Origin: Thereva unica
Taxonomy: Eukaryota > Arthropoda > Insecta > Diptera > Therevidae
Reading direction: 5' to 3'
Assembly: GCA_949987705.1 (NCBI GenBank)
Contig: OX465281.1
Span: forward strand, 27,264,942-27,328,941
DNA length: 64,000 nt
The notes beneath the pieces were generated by a model. That model saw nothing but the letters and a program-made list of their open reading frames with translations, did no database searches and was not told the DNA's origin. This document shows positions 44,437 to 55,780 of this stretch, piece by piece. Both the position numbers and the translations under genes were made by a program. Every line of letters begins with the position of its first letter. The first letter of the stretch is position 1.

Positions 44437-46984
44437 TGGATGCTCCGCTTCCGCTACATTCATGATCATTAATAATTGCATCCGCATCGGCATAGACTAT
44501 TCCAAACCCAAGTATTGTTTTACCAAGCAGTCCGCCAACCACATCCAATGAAGCTTTACCTACGCGAACGAGAGCCAGTCTACTTGAGTATGGTATTGGC
44601 ACCCTTTATGGCCACCTAGCCAATTACCTGATTTCTTCGTCCCATACAATCTTTTAGGGAGCCAATTAATTTTAAAGGGAGCTAAAAGAAATGCAAAAAA
44701 CAATCAACCTTTTTTCAAATTCTTCTTTCTAGGCGTAGTTGAAAATAATTTATTTTAGCTGATTAAACCGCATTTGAAGCATAAAGTTGAAAAAACATTT
44801 TTTCAAACCTTTATATTTTCAGACGATGTAGGGATAGTTTCAGCCCTTTACTATTATCCCTTATCATAAAATTTGCTTTGTTATAAATCAACCACTTTTG
44901 AATATAAATATTGCAAAAAATGTATTTTATTGGATTGTTTTTGATTATAATTAAAATTATCGCGAAAATCCTTAAAAAAGGGATTTTTAAGCATATTTAA
45001 AGGTGACATGCATATTTTAAGACTGTGGGACCCCGATTTTCGTAATCAGCGACCCGAAAAACATATCAGGAACGATTTTCACCACAGTGTAATGTTTTGA
45101 CATAAACGATTCGTCGATTTGTGCAAGTTAAAAAAATTGTAATTTAAAAAGGGGAAAGGTCCAGCACATCTCACCAAAGGGGAAGTGGGTGCCAATTTAA
45201 AACAAGACCACCTCACACATTTAATTCACCACTCCCTTTTGGTATTATAAGCACCCAAACCACTGGACATACGGTTTTAACAGCTTCGGTTTTATCAATT
45301 GAAGCATGCAAAAAGTATTTTATATTGGAGACAATAACAAAATAAACGTAAGAAAGATGTATTGTTCATTTCTTCTTTATTTTTTCATTTTTGTTTACAT
45401 CGTTTGGCATTTTAAGAAAGTCTCAAGTGTTTATACCGTAACCTTCCCGGCAGTGCTACATGTTTGGCCTCGCCAAAAAGCAGATCCACTTGCTCAGGCT
45501 GCGCCGAAAATTCTTGTCGTATATGCCGCTTCCAACATGTCAGTCAACTCCAAAGTGTCCGCGGCATAAGCCCGGCCAGTGACCAAACCACAAGAAAAAT
45601 CTCAAATAATTCACCTCTACATAATGGTGAATTTGTATTACTATAATGAGATAAAGCAAAGTCTAGGCGACAACGTAGCTAACATGCCAGAAAATTTATG
45701 CAGTAAGGCAGACTGTATTTTAACTGTTGCACACACAGCCCCGAGTGTGTACCCCCTTGTACCCCGTCCGCCCCATTTCCCATCGTTATACGAAAGTTCT
45801 GACGATTTTTCATGTGTGAGAGCGTTATGCGAATGAAATTGATTCACTCTCATGTAAATTTTTTTAAGCAAACGTCCCTAAAGAAGTTTTACTTCAAAAA
45901 TCCAGTTTTCTATCAAATTTACACTGTTTCTTGTGAAAAAAGAATTGCGTGATATTTGGCGAAACCCCCCTCTCCCCATGTGAGATTGGGTGAGATTCGA
46001 CTCGACCCCTTCCCCCTACACGCCTCACGTAATTTATGGACGACCCCAAAGACCTATATTGGATTATTGTTATTACCACAATAAGGCCGACAACTTGTAG
46101 CGTTGAGTTCTAGGGTGAAAGCCTCAAGTTTAGTGGAGCGGTCAGTTTGAGCATGCTAGCACTTAATCTGAGACTAACAAAGTGCCCCTGATGAATTTGC
46201 GAAAACCTGAGGTTTGGAAGGCAACGAAAAGGCTGGCCCGATCTAGCTTCTAGCTTGGAGCGTATCCGACACATGGCTTTGACTTTCTATTAATTGCATT
46301 TAAACCTGGGAATTTAAACACCCACCTGCTCAATTGGGAGGATCCATGACAATTGGACTCTAAAGAAATATACTAAAAACACTGGACATTTACCACTAGT
46401 TTGGCCTACTCCAAACCGTTTCTATCTGTACCATCTCGCAACGCGGCCAGAAAGTATGTTTCATCTAGAATAGGATTAATCTACCTTTCATGCTCTATAT
46501 CACTCTTCCTCGATAACTATTCAACCGATCTAGTCTACAAATCTGAGGTAAAGTGGTCAGATACTAATATACTCTTAACTACTTACGAAGTATTTCATGC
46601 ATCAGCACGATGCTCCCCAGAGACTTCATATCACATTTTCCACAATCGAACCTAATTGATTGGTAATTGCATAATTAAATTGCAGCCATTGTTTATTATT
46701 ACTTGTTTCTGTGACTAATCCTTTAATCACGGTCTGCTATATGTTTCACAATTTTTAATTATGCAAGAACAATTCATTTGAATAATTTTATTATTATTTT
46801 ACGTGAGAATAATTAATTTTCGTCATTGTTGACTTAAACTATTTTTAGCCGACTTCAAAAAAGGAGGAGATTATTTATCTAATTGAGAATGCTACTGTTG
46901 TAATTGTTGAAAACATAGACTCTGTTAAATAACACTAACTTTTTCAGTAATTAGTTTCGTTTACAGATTAGTTTTGTAATGTGA
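44437..46984. other. Unassigned AT-rich sequence
   Basis: No coding domain. AATTATTATT-type sequence lies at the right end, next to the retrotransposon tail. GCCGACTTCAAAAAAGGAGG occurs at about 46849-46868 (see findings). Confidence 0.3.
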
Positions 46985-47015
46985 TTTAAATTATTATTAT
47001 TATTATTTATTTTAA
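46985..47015 (-). repeat. TAA-type repeat at the 3' end of the CR1/Kiri-like relic
   Basis: On the minus strand this is a short run of TAA/AAT units following the untranslated region of the retrotransposon. It is consistent with a template-slippage tail. Confidence 0.6.
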
Positions 47016-50000
47016 TACCATGTACACAAGATAGAATCTTATAACTAGTACATTTATTAATACATCGGTAGGATAGGAGGATATGAAAGAGTAATAAAAT
47101 AAAATAAAGAAAAAAAACTACATAAAATAAAAAAAAACTACATAAAAAACACATAATTGAAAAAGTATAACAGATAAATAGCTTAAAAGAAAGAAAATTT
47201 ATAAAAGAATACTCGAATTTGCGCTTTAAACAACCCTGTTAGAGATATGATGGAAAAGACGCTTCTTAAAAATGCCCGCTGAATCAATGCGCTGGAGATC
47301 AACTGGAAGACAATTCCAAAGCAACGCCGCGAAGACAAAGAAAGAACGTTGTCCAATCAAGGTACGAAATTGTGGAATAATTAAATTATTATTTCTGAGA
47401 GATTGTGAGGGTATTACGAATTGGTTTAGGTAAGCCGGTTTACGGTGATACAGGATATCATGGAGTAGACGCAAGAGTCTGTACTCCCGATAGTCACTGA
47501 AAGAACAACCAAGGATAGAATTAGAGTAGGGAGATATATGATCATAACGACGAAGTTTATGGACAAATCGTACGCAGTCGTTGAAGGCAATGTTAAGCTT
47601 ACGGGCGCAGAAAGAGTCAAGAGAAGGGAAAATAGACAGGCCATGCATTAGGTGGGGGAGCAGTAACGCTTTCATTAAACTCATACGCAGAGAGCTAGTC
47701 GGCAAACTACAGTGAAACCTAAGTTTCGACAGCTGACCATAGGTTTTCTGAACAATTAAGCTAATGTGATCGCAACATGTTAAACTACTATTCAAGATTA
47801 CACCAAGATTTTTCACTTTATCAACGCGGGCGAGGGGAACTCCATTTAAAGCAATATCAGATACATTAGGACAGTTAAAGGCGGAGTGAGAGAGAAACAT
47901 GCATTTTGATTTCTGAGGATTAAGTAGTAGATGGTTCAATGTCGACCAAAAGGAAACACGCTGCAGATCTTCGTTAAGTTTCTCCAAACTACTGAGGAAT
48001 TGTTCTTTTGGGGAAGATATATACATAAATTTGAACATCATCTGCATACATGTGAATCTTGGAATCTTTGACTACAGAAGGAAGATCATTAATGAAAATC
48101 CCGAATAGAAGCGGACCAAGGATGGAGCCTTGAGGCACACCAGCGTGAAGAGCAGCAATTGAGGAAGAATTGTTACCGAGCAGAACTTTCTGGGAACGAT
48201 TGGTTAAGAAACTATGTATCAGTTTAAGGGCAGGAAATGAAAAATTAGCTTGGGAGGCGAGTTTTTTTAGAAGCAAACCGTGATTAACACTATCAAAAGC
48301 TTTTGAGAAATCGAGCAACAATAAGCAGCAAATGTGATGTTGGTCAAGTGACTTTCGAATATCAGACGTCACTTTTAGGAGGGCAGTTTCACAGCTATGG
48401 CGTTTGCGAAAGCCAGATTGCCATTCGTTAATGAGTTGAATTCGTACACAAAACTCGAGTATTTGGGCAGCAATAAGCTTTTCAAGAATCTTAGCCAAAA
48501 AAGGAAGTATACTGATGGGACGAAAATCCCCGGGGGTGGCAGGGGATGGGCATTTAGGAATAGGCGTGATTAAAGCAAGTTTCCATGACGATGGAAACTT
48601 AGAAACTGTGAGGCATGTGTTAAAAATGTGGGTCAGAACCGGCAAGAGACAATGTATAAGCATATTTAGGAATCTAGGAGATATATTGTCACTACCAGTC
48701 GCTTGTGACCTAACTATTTTTAGTGCAGATATAACCTCAAGGTAATCAACACAGCGGAAGCAAAAGCCATCACGAGATAAGTCAGGGAAGTATTAACCTC
48801 GGCAGTCGTATGGTTTCCAATAAAATGTTGATTGAGGCTTTCTGGGCAAAGATTATGAGCCGCAGAGTTATTTTTAGAATGCACGCCTAAGGACCGTAAG
48901 TTATTCCAGACAGTTTTAGCTGGAAGCGAAGGATCAAGCTTACGAGCATAATAACTTCTCTTAGCCTCCTGGATTTTGGAATTTTTTTTTTTTATGTGAA
49001 AGGCTAGAGTCACAGGAAAGGCCCTTTATACTGTTGGCAATCTATTTTCTTCTTATATAGTGCAATGTCGAACAGCAGCTCTAGTCGGGGAGGAAGGAAC
49101 TGTCACAACCTTCCCGCGATATTTTTAGTCCACCTACTCTCAACCATTACTATCGCGACTTTTGACATCGGGGCATCGAGAAACAACTCGCTGGAGTGTT
49201 ATGCCTCCTGAAACGAGTTGAATCTCATCAACCAACCGATGACATGCGCTTTTTGGTGGAGCGGGGAAGGGCTAAGGAGGGCTATGACAGAAGGAATCAG
49301 GAATGTAAAGAGGGAAGAAGAAAGAAGGAAAGTTATGTAGGCGGGAAATTGGGAAAGGCTAGGACCGTGGCACCACCGGGAATCGAACCCGGGACCTCTG
49401 GGTATAGTAGTCAGGCGCCTTACCCCTAGACTACCGAGGCCCTGACAATATTCCGAGTAAGTGACAATATTCCGGATACGTTTGAAAGAACGAATGGTAG
49501 TAGCACTTTTAACTTTTTTAGACCACCGATAGAGAAATTCCCGTTCAGCAATAAGCGATTTTATTTCCGTAGTAAACCAAGGTTTAGATTTGGCGGTAAG
49601 AGTTTTGCACTTCAAAGGAACGAACTCATCGAATAAGCAGAGCAGTAGCCTATCAAATTCAGCAACTTTATCATCAACGTCAATCATGGTGAAAATATTC
49701 CCCCATGCAAGGGAAGAACATCTGCGTACGAGTTCAACACGATCAACACTGGAGAAATCACGATAAATCAGAGTTTTCACTTGAGAGGAAGTATTGTCGG
49801 CAGTATTAGATATATCAATGCAAATGAATTCGATTCCCGGACACTTAGAAAATCCAACGATTTTGCATTGGAGGTTTTCGCGCACGTAGATAGCTACACA
49901 CCACCACCAATCCGTCCTGGACGATCATTACGGAATAATTTAAAACCATTAATTGCAACCATAGAGGAAGAAATGGAGGGGTTAAGCCAACTTTCGGTGA

Positions 50001-50166
50001 TAAGTACAGCGTGCGTACCTGAATTGATAAAAATTTCATATAATTCGCCAATTTTCGAACGAATGCTTCGCGAATTTAATAAGCAAGCGTTAAATCCGTG
50101 TTGGTTAGCACTAAAGATCTTGATCAACGTTCTCACCCGGTCCTCGCGACTTAGGCTAATTGACAT
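47016..50166 (-). pseudogene. CR1/Kiri-like non-LTR retrotransposon, nearly full-length relic
   Basis: The minus strand encodes APE endonuclease (50166-49894: ACLLNSRSIRSKIGELYEIF, ITESWLNPSI, RNDRPGRIGGG). An in-frame internal deletion follows, then VKTLIYRDFSSVDRVEL and KSKPWFTTEIKSLI (49885-49450). A tRNA-like insertion interrupts. After a linker (SKIQEAKRSYYARKLDP) comes RT: DFRPISILPFLAKILEKLI, WQSGFRKRHSCETALLKV, DFSKAFDSVNH, GVPQGSILGPLLFGIFINDL and MYADDVQIYV (YADD at 48037-48048). A one-base frameshift near 48010 leads to the thumb and a C-terminal domain ending FFVFAALLWNCLPVDLQ (47226). RNase H is absent, as in CR1/L2/Kiri elements. It is the same family as 1-990. Confidence 0.88.
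49020..49442 (-). mobile_element. tRNA-headed SINE-like insertion in the CR1/Kiri-like relic
   Basis: The minus strand from 49442 starts GGGCCTCGGTAGTCTAGGGG (A-box-like) and 74 bp later has a perfect T-arm: CCGGG, TTCGATT, CCCGG (B box GGTTCGATTCC). A non-tRNA body continues leftward to about 49020. The insertion splits the retrotransposon reading between RNIVTYSEY and the linker. The left boundary and duplication are not certain. The TACTATA loop does not give a clean anticodon arm, so this is not a functional tRNA. Confidence 0.68.
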
Positions 50167-50169
50167 TAA

Positions 50170-50704
50170 AAGAAATCAGAAGCGCGAGACAGCAAACACT
50201 TTTATGAAGCGAGAGACGACTAAGGAAAAAAAAAGTTTTATAATTGTGTTAAAGCGCAAGTACATAGTGAGAAAAGACAAAGTAGAGAAAGAGGAAAAAA
50301 AAATACAATACAAAATAAAATAGACAAAAAAAAGTAAAATATGTAAAAATATGTAAAATGTAGAACAAATTAAATTAATGAGAAAAAAAAACCAAAATCA
50401 TAAAAAGAAAAAAAAAAAAATAGTCATTGATTTTGAACGTTTTATAGAAGATCCAGTTATTATGGGAGATGTAGTTCTAGCTTTTTAGCTTTTTCAAAAA
50501 AAAAAAGCTTATACAGAGGCTCTTTCCGTCTGTCCGTCTGTCCGTCTGAAGCCTACTTTCATCTCTGAAAGTACTGCAGCTACAGACTTGGGAAATATCT
50601 CAAAATGTAGCTCTTGGTCAAAAGACCAAAAACTGAGAAAATGGTCTGGAAATTTCAACCAGAAGTATATTTAACAACAAAAAAGAGATTTCTAATAAAG
50701 TCCA
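50170..50704. other. A-rich 5' flank of the retrotransposon and CTGTC-repeat segment
   Basis: Positions 50170-50440 are A-rich, like 1040-1340 beside the related relic. At 50520-50560 tandem TCCGTCTG units occur, a motif common in fly repeats. No gene is present. Confidence 0.4.
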
Positions 50705-50706
50705 TA

Positions 50707-50785
50707 TATCGGTAGCCTAGAGGTAAGGCGCTGGAGTCCTATCCCAGGCGAACCAAGTTCAATACCCGACCGCACAATGGTGAAA
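50707..50785 (+). repeat. tRNA-like sequence 2 (degenerate)
   Basis: ATCGGTAGCCTAGAGGTAAG then GCGC is close to the head at 49442 (CGGTAGTCTAGGGGTAAGGC). The B box AGTTCAATACC lies at 50757-50767. A T/A run follows. The T-stem is not paired, so this is a relic of a tRNA-derived element. Confidence 0.55.
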
Positions 50786-51483
50786 TAAAAATTTTTTTTT
50801 TTACTTCGGTGTAACATGTTTTAATTCTATTTCTTACTAAATTATATTATTTAATAATGATACTCAGGAGAACATAAACATTTATTTAATTAAAAGTGCA
50901 AAAAAATCATTTTCTTGAGGTTTTATGGCTCTTCGGCGGCCTTATTAATCATTAAGAAATTTCGCGGAAATAATATAAAGTATTTATTTGTTTATATGCA
51001 TATTTTATATGCTGTTCATTTTATTATTGTTTATAGTCATGTAGGAGGTGCTGTAGACCAAAACAAAAATTCAATTTTATCGAACTTCGCTGTGGATTTG
51101 TCACAAAAAATATGTAAACGAAACATTTGGTAGGTTTAAAACGAAAAGTAGATATCTAATTTTTACCAGGGCATATAAACGCTTACTGAAATGAATGAAA
51201 ATTTATAAATTTAATTGCACGAACGATGTATTTAAGACCGTCCTTATAGTCCATCAATATAAGGAAGTGATTTTTCTCAGAATTTTTAATATTTTACAAA
51301 AATTTTACAAACGATTTGCCCCATATCTAAAAAATTTTGCAGCCCTTTGTTTAAAAGCATATTTTTAAGTTTTTATTAACTAAATTTGTATGTATTAGGC
51401 ATAAAAACTGTTAAAATTAGTTCAACCTAAACATTTCATAGGCACCGAACAAATTACTTTATTGCTGCAAAACTGATAGAAGG

Positions 51484-51570
51484 TCGGTGTGAGAGTGCGT
51501 AGCGCGTTGGATCCTCGATCCGGCGGCGCGTAGCGTTGCAGGTTCAAGCCCTGGTCGGGCAGATTGTTTT
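51484..51570 (+). repeat. tRNA-like sequence 3 with T-run terminator
   Basis: GAGTGCGTAGCGCGTTGGA resembles an A box and D-arm. GCAGG TTCAAGC CCTGG (51538-51554) is a nearly paired T-arm with B box GGTTCAAGCCC. A run of T's beginning at 51567 would act as an RNA polymerase III terminator. Whether any copy is transcribed is unknown. Confidence 0.58.
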
Positions 51571-51599
51571 TTTTTTCTCTTTTTCTTCTTTCTGAAATG

Positions 51600-51672
51600 A
51601 TTTAGGCGAAGTACCGTCGTCTGCGGACTGTGTAGGGCTGCGAGTTCGATTCCGGCTCGCGGTGCTTTTTTT
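51600..51672 (+). repeat. tRNA-like sequence 4 with T-run terminator
   Basis: B box GAGTTCGATTCC at 51642-51653 lies inside a GCGAG...CTCGC stem, followed directly by GGTGC and nine or more T's. The A-box side is weak. It lies about 100 bp downstream of tRNA-like sequence 3 in the same orientation. Confidence 0.52.
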
Positions 51673-52295
51673 TTCGTCATAATAACTTTTTTTTAATTTC
51701 CTTCGGGGATTTGTTTCATATGAAACAAGTTTTTGACATGAATACGACTCTAAATTTGCTTCCAGAACAAAAACCGATGATAACGAAATTATGGCATATA
51801 GTTTTTATTTGCAGCTCAAAAACTATTGTTTAGGTATATTGAATAAAGAAATATACCATGATGTGGGTGAAGAATCAAAGAATTTTATTGTTTACATTTG
51901 ATTTCCTTTTTTTTAAGCTATGATGATTATATTGTAGTGTTTGTTAAATACTTTGTTAAGTTTTAGATTACGCAAGGTCTTACAACTTATAACCTACATA
52001 AGCCTTTAACAAAAACTTTTCAAGATTAATTATATATAGCCTTGGTCAGTGTAATACTTATGAATCTCCATGGCCAAACTAGGATACAGCATTATGACAA
52101 TAATTAAATCAATGCAACGTGAAATAAAAGTTTTAGTTAAAAACGGATTTGGCTTATTTAGCTTATTATAGATTGAGTTATAGCTCACAATTGAATATGT
52201 CCCAAAGGTTTTAATTAGTCGCCGCTTTGAGATTTTATCATCAACGCAGGCTTAGTTTATTATACTACAATAAATCATCATAGCTAAAAAAAAGT
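51673..52295. other. AT-rich sequence between tRNA-like sequences
   Basis: AT-rich, with no gene or element end recognised. Confidence 0.3.
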
Positions 52296-52376
52296 ACTCA
52301 AATTCATCAAGAATCGAACCCTGGTGCTTCGCACCCCGATCTAGCGCCTTCCCATTACTCCAAACACTAACTTGTA
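52296..52376 (-). repeat. tRNA-like sequence 5 (inverted) with T-run
   Basis: The minus strand reads GGAGTAATGGGAAGGCGCTA then a spacer with GGTGCGAAGCACC and B box GGGTTCGATTC (52321-52311). It is followed about 20 bp on by a run of T's. AAGGCGC after the A-box-like start is shared with tRNA-like sequences 1 and 2. Confidence 0.55.
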
Positions 52377-53699
52377 GGTATGTGGCAATAAACATATGTA
52401 TTTATTTATGCTTACGCAAAAAGGTACATTCCAGTGCTAGATATGTATAAAGTTTCGAAGGAAGTAAACAACTGAATTATGACAACAGATTTTCTATTAT
52501 TTATGAAATGTATTTTGTATATTTTATGGAAATTGATAATCATAGGTAAAACGAAGAGTAATGTAATATTGCCATAGATGGTGTTCACTATTCTTTGTCA
52601 TAGATGGGGTGCAATTAAAATATATCAATTCTTTCAAATTCTTGGCGGGTAATTATTGGTGTTGGTCTCATTGCGAGGTGGGGGCACTTGTGTGTGTGCA
52701 CGTGCATATATGCTATGGATAACAGATGCCTTAAAGAAAAGTGAAGTGCGTGCGTGATTTTTTCTTTAAAAATAAAAAAAAATTACATTGAAGTGTAAAT
52801 TAATACAAAAGGTGCGGTAAGCCGAATTTTTAACAATAATACATGTATGTTTAAGTAAAATAATACACCTAATTCTGTTGTGCAAAGTGCTTCACATTAG
52901 ATTTGCCTCCAATCCAAAGAAAAATGTTTAGATTCGTTTTATATAGTGTTTACATGTGTGATGTGCTTTTTTTTTTCAATTTAACACATTCGAATTATTG
53001 GCCTCGATTCCCAGATCCGGCGGGTTGGAAGTGAGTGCGGATCAATCTGCACTTAATATATTGTCATCCAGTCTGAAGTGTTATTCAACAGAAAGAATAC
53101 CATGAAAAAGCGTAATTAGTGGCTAGTCTCTAGGCACAACATCCCACTAGTTTTGGTAACAATCCTGGAATAGTTTAATCTGTAAGACTATAATTCAAAG
53201 GTATAATCCGTTTGAACAAATAAGATCAAATGTCAAATATCCCTAATCGAGAAGAAATTAATGGAATATTAACGCCAATACGCGTATTTAAACACCAACC
53301 GCTAATAGATAGATAGGTTTAGATATTATAGATGAAACGATAATCGTTTCGCGTGATCGAGCAGGAGATGGTTTATTCGGTTATGCTTACGGAAGAGAAT
53401 GGCTGTAAAGATATGAAAGATAAATGAGAAGTAATCTCAGAAAACCTAATATATAAAACCTACATGCAGTATTCACTAATCTGTAGTAAGATGGGCATAT
53501 TTGAGAAATGATTAAAGATTGAGATAAGCTCCATTCTGACCGAAAATGAAGGATGACATCTACAGATAATCGTAGCCGCAAATTAAACTTATTTCGTACT
53601 AGTACCGATTCTAAACCAATGCAAAGTTCTATGCTACTGGTCTAAGGCTTACACGTTGTGACCAAACAAACAGAATATCACTTCAAAATCTTCAAAAAG
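52377..53699. other. Unassigned AT-rich sequence
   Basis: No supported coding region or element end. Confidence 0.3.
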
Positions 53700-53955
53700 A
53701 AAAGGTTTACCATTAACGATTGGGGCCTTAAAACGAACGAACAGCTTAAAGAAATGTATTAAGAAATAAATATAGGTACCTAAAAAAATAGAACAGACTA
53801 CGATGGCACGGAGAAGTTGTCAGTTCTTCGGAAATACTAATACAATGGTAGACCATCAGGAAAAATAAGCGTTAGACGACCAAGAAATAGGTAGATGGAT
53901 GACTTGCCAAAAGATATACAAACAAACAAACTGGAGATAACTAGCAAGGTTAATT
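53700..53955 (+). pseudogene. RTE-like ORF2 C-terminus relic
   Basis: In shifting + strand frames there is NDWGLKTNEQLKEMY, NRLRWHGEVVSS and VRRPRNR.MDDLPKDIQ. The order I..(L/R)RW.GHV...., then G.R..GRPR.RW.D....D(L/I)Q is the usual C-terminal end of RTE-clade and related ORF2 proteins. Stops interrupt each block. The tail after 53955 (ATGCGCCCGCAACTAGCATG onward) is repetitive and resembles 44041-44100. Confidence 0.62.
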
Positions 53956-53959
53956 TTTT

Positions 53960-54130
53960 TAACAGAATATATGCGCCCGCAACTAGCATGCATGGCAACC
54001 ATGCGCCTGCTACACGGAATGCACCCTCCCGCTACAGGCACGAATATCAACAAATGCTTCCGATAGAGAGGTATGCATGCCACTGTTACAGAAATGAATG
54101 TATTCGAAATTGACAATTCCAGACGGGAGT
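53960..54130 (+). repeat. Diverged ATGCAC..CCGCTACAGGCACGAA repeat
   Basis: Phrases such as CCGCTACAGGCACGAATATC recur around 44055-44095 (GCCACAGGCACGAAAATC) and at 44445-44460 beside the inverted-repeat element there. Function is unknown and it is non-coding. Confidence 0.4.
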
Positions 54131-54359
54131 GTCGTTTTACCACAGCGGTCCCCCAACTTGGTACTCACCGCGCCCAATGCTGTTTGACCTTAACAAACGA
54201 ACTGCTAATGGCACCTTTTATGGTCACCACGATAATTGCTCGTGCTATACGATTTCTTAATGCTTCAATTTTGTGCCTTTTAGACTATAAAAAATGTGAG
54301 TGGGGGGTCATACATGCGACCTATAGTTTCAACCTAAGAACGGGCGTGTTTTAGTTTTA

Positions 54360-54600
54360 CCCGGGAGAAGTGACATTAAGCAGCCCTTGCGTGGCATTAC
54401 CAAGAGATCTCGCGCTCACTGGTTGTTGCAACAAGGCCAGTTCAAACGCAATGTTCATCGACATCTACTCACGCACCTAACCCCTAACCTTTTCCTTCTC
54501 TTCTATTTTTCAGGTCAAGCTTACTCCTAGACATTGCACCATGGCTCGAACGACATGACGGACTAGTGGTCAAAGGATATCTCCTGAGCTTGATCATGCA
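54360..54600 (+). pseudogene. Non-LTR ORF2 C-terminus remnant with hairpin-tail copy 6
   Basis: The reading QFKRNVHRHLLTHLTPNLFL (about 54430-54490) parallels EFKREVHRHFLLHPPDPL at 4750-4800. It is followed by the tail CAAGCTTACTCCTAGACATT, GCACCATGGCTCGAACGACA and TGACGGACTAGTGGT, then CTGAGCTTGA. No clear A-rich end follows. It is the second example linking this coding signature with the hairpin tail. Confidence 0.7.
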
Positions 54601-54639
54601 TAGAGAAAGGCCAAGTCTTCTTAGATGATTGACTCCTCC

Positions 54640-55780
54640 ATCTGGAGTCAGCTACTGAGGGGAATTACTTGGAGATGTCTCTCTTTAGCATTCATAGAGG
54701 CTTCGGTATATTCGATCGTTAAGTGAAGGTGGAGGGTATTTTAGTCCTGTTGTTGAATAACATCATTATTATCTTTTCCGGGTTGATAGAAGGCCCACAG
54801 TGATTGCACCAAGCGGTAACCTTTCCAAGTGCCATCTCCATAATCTCAGTGAAAGGCTATAAGAGAAAACTATTTGTATTCTAGGGAGTATTCCCGGTGC
54901 GCGTTACTTATTTAGAGCAGTGTCCATCCGTCTAGAAATTGTGACATATTTTATGGACAAAGGATGGCAAGCTTATTGGCCTGTAGGTTCTAGCCGTGCT
55001 GTCCTCGCGTCTGCAGATATTTGGGAGGAAAATCACTTTGACCCTCCTCCAAGAGCGCGGCACGTAACTGTAGTGTAGGCAGTACTTGTAGATTGAGATA
55101 AATCATGTGCTAATAATGGCATACATATTTTGAAGCACAATGTTGTCCATGCCTGGAGACTTGTACGAGAAGAAACTGTACAGCACATCGCAACTTTTCC
55201 TGAGTGACAGCTTGGCAGGTTTAGTTTCAGGGATTTCCCTGCGGACGCTGTCCATGTGCCGTCTCCCAGATTGATAAAAAATATTTGTTATTTTGGTTAG
55301 AGAAGACCTTGGCCATCCTGGCCAAATCTCTAAGACTTTCTATAGCATAACAACGACCCCTCCAAAGATCACATAATTCTTCGGTCCCCCTAAGACTTTT
55401 AAGCATTTTGTCTAACTCATTGCTCGACCTGATTCTGTCCTTAGGTGCGTATGCCAGTCTAGATTTTGTGATCTCTCTAAACTGCTCCTAGTTCGCTCTT
55501 AGTATTTCTGTAAGGTTCTGTCTTTTCTCCCCCAGATTTATATCAAAGGAGATATACTGAGAAAGTGGTCTAAGAATGTTCTAGTGTGTAGAACCCTCCA
55601 GTGACTGAGCATAAGGAAATTGTTATTTAGAGCTAGGCTAATGTCGATTAATTCTTTCCAACCACCGAAAATATCCTTGTTACCGACTCAAACTTGACTT
55701 TGAAATTTCTTTTAAAAATGGATAATAAGTGATTGAACAGTATTACAAACTCGCAAAGCTCATCCAAACTCCACAGTAAA
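54640..55780 (-). pseudogene. Non-LTR reverse transcriptase N-terminal relic (LOA/Jockey-like)
   Basis: In minus-strand order there is SLRDLARMAKVFSNQN-like sequence in the linker, FFSYKSPGMDNIV.QNMY (the K.PG.DGI motif), YVPRSWRRVKVIFLPN and RTYRPISLPSFVHKI (the W....V.FIPK and FRPISL.SFLLK motifs), all in broken frames. The palm with YADD is not present. It is truncated and abuts the hairpin-tail copy at 54600, which is on the opposite strand. Confidence 0.65.

Noticed and set aside
49781..50323. 180-codon + strand frame
   Set aside because: It is antisense to the endonuclease of the CR1/Kiri-like relic and its end is an A-rich flank.
51484..51570. Functional tRNA gene
   Set aside because: The B box and terminator fit, but no paired acceptor stem or anticodon arm can be drawn.
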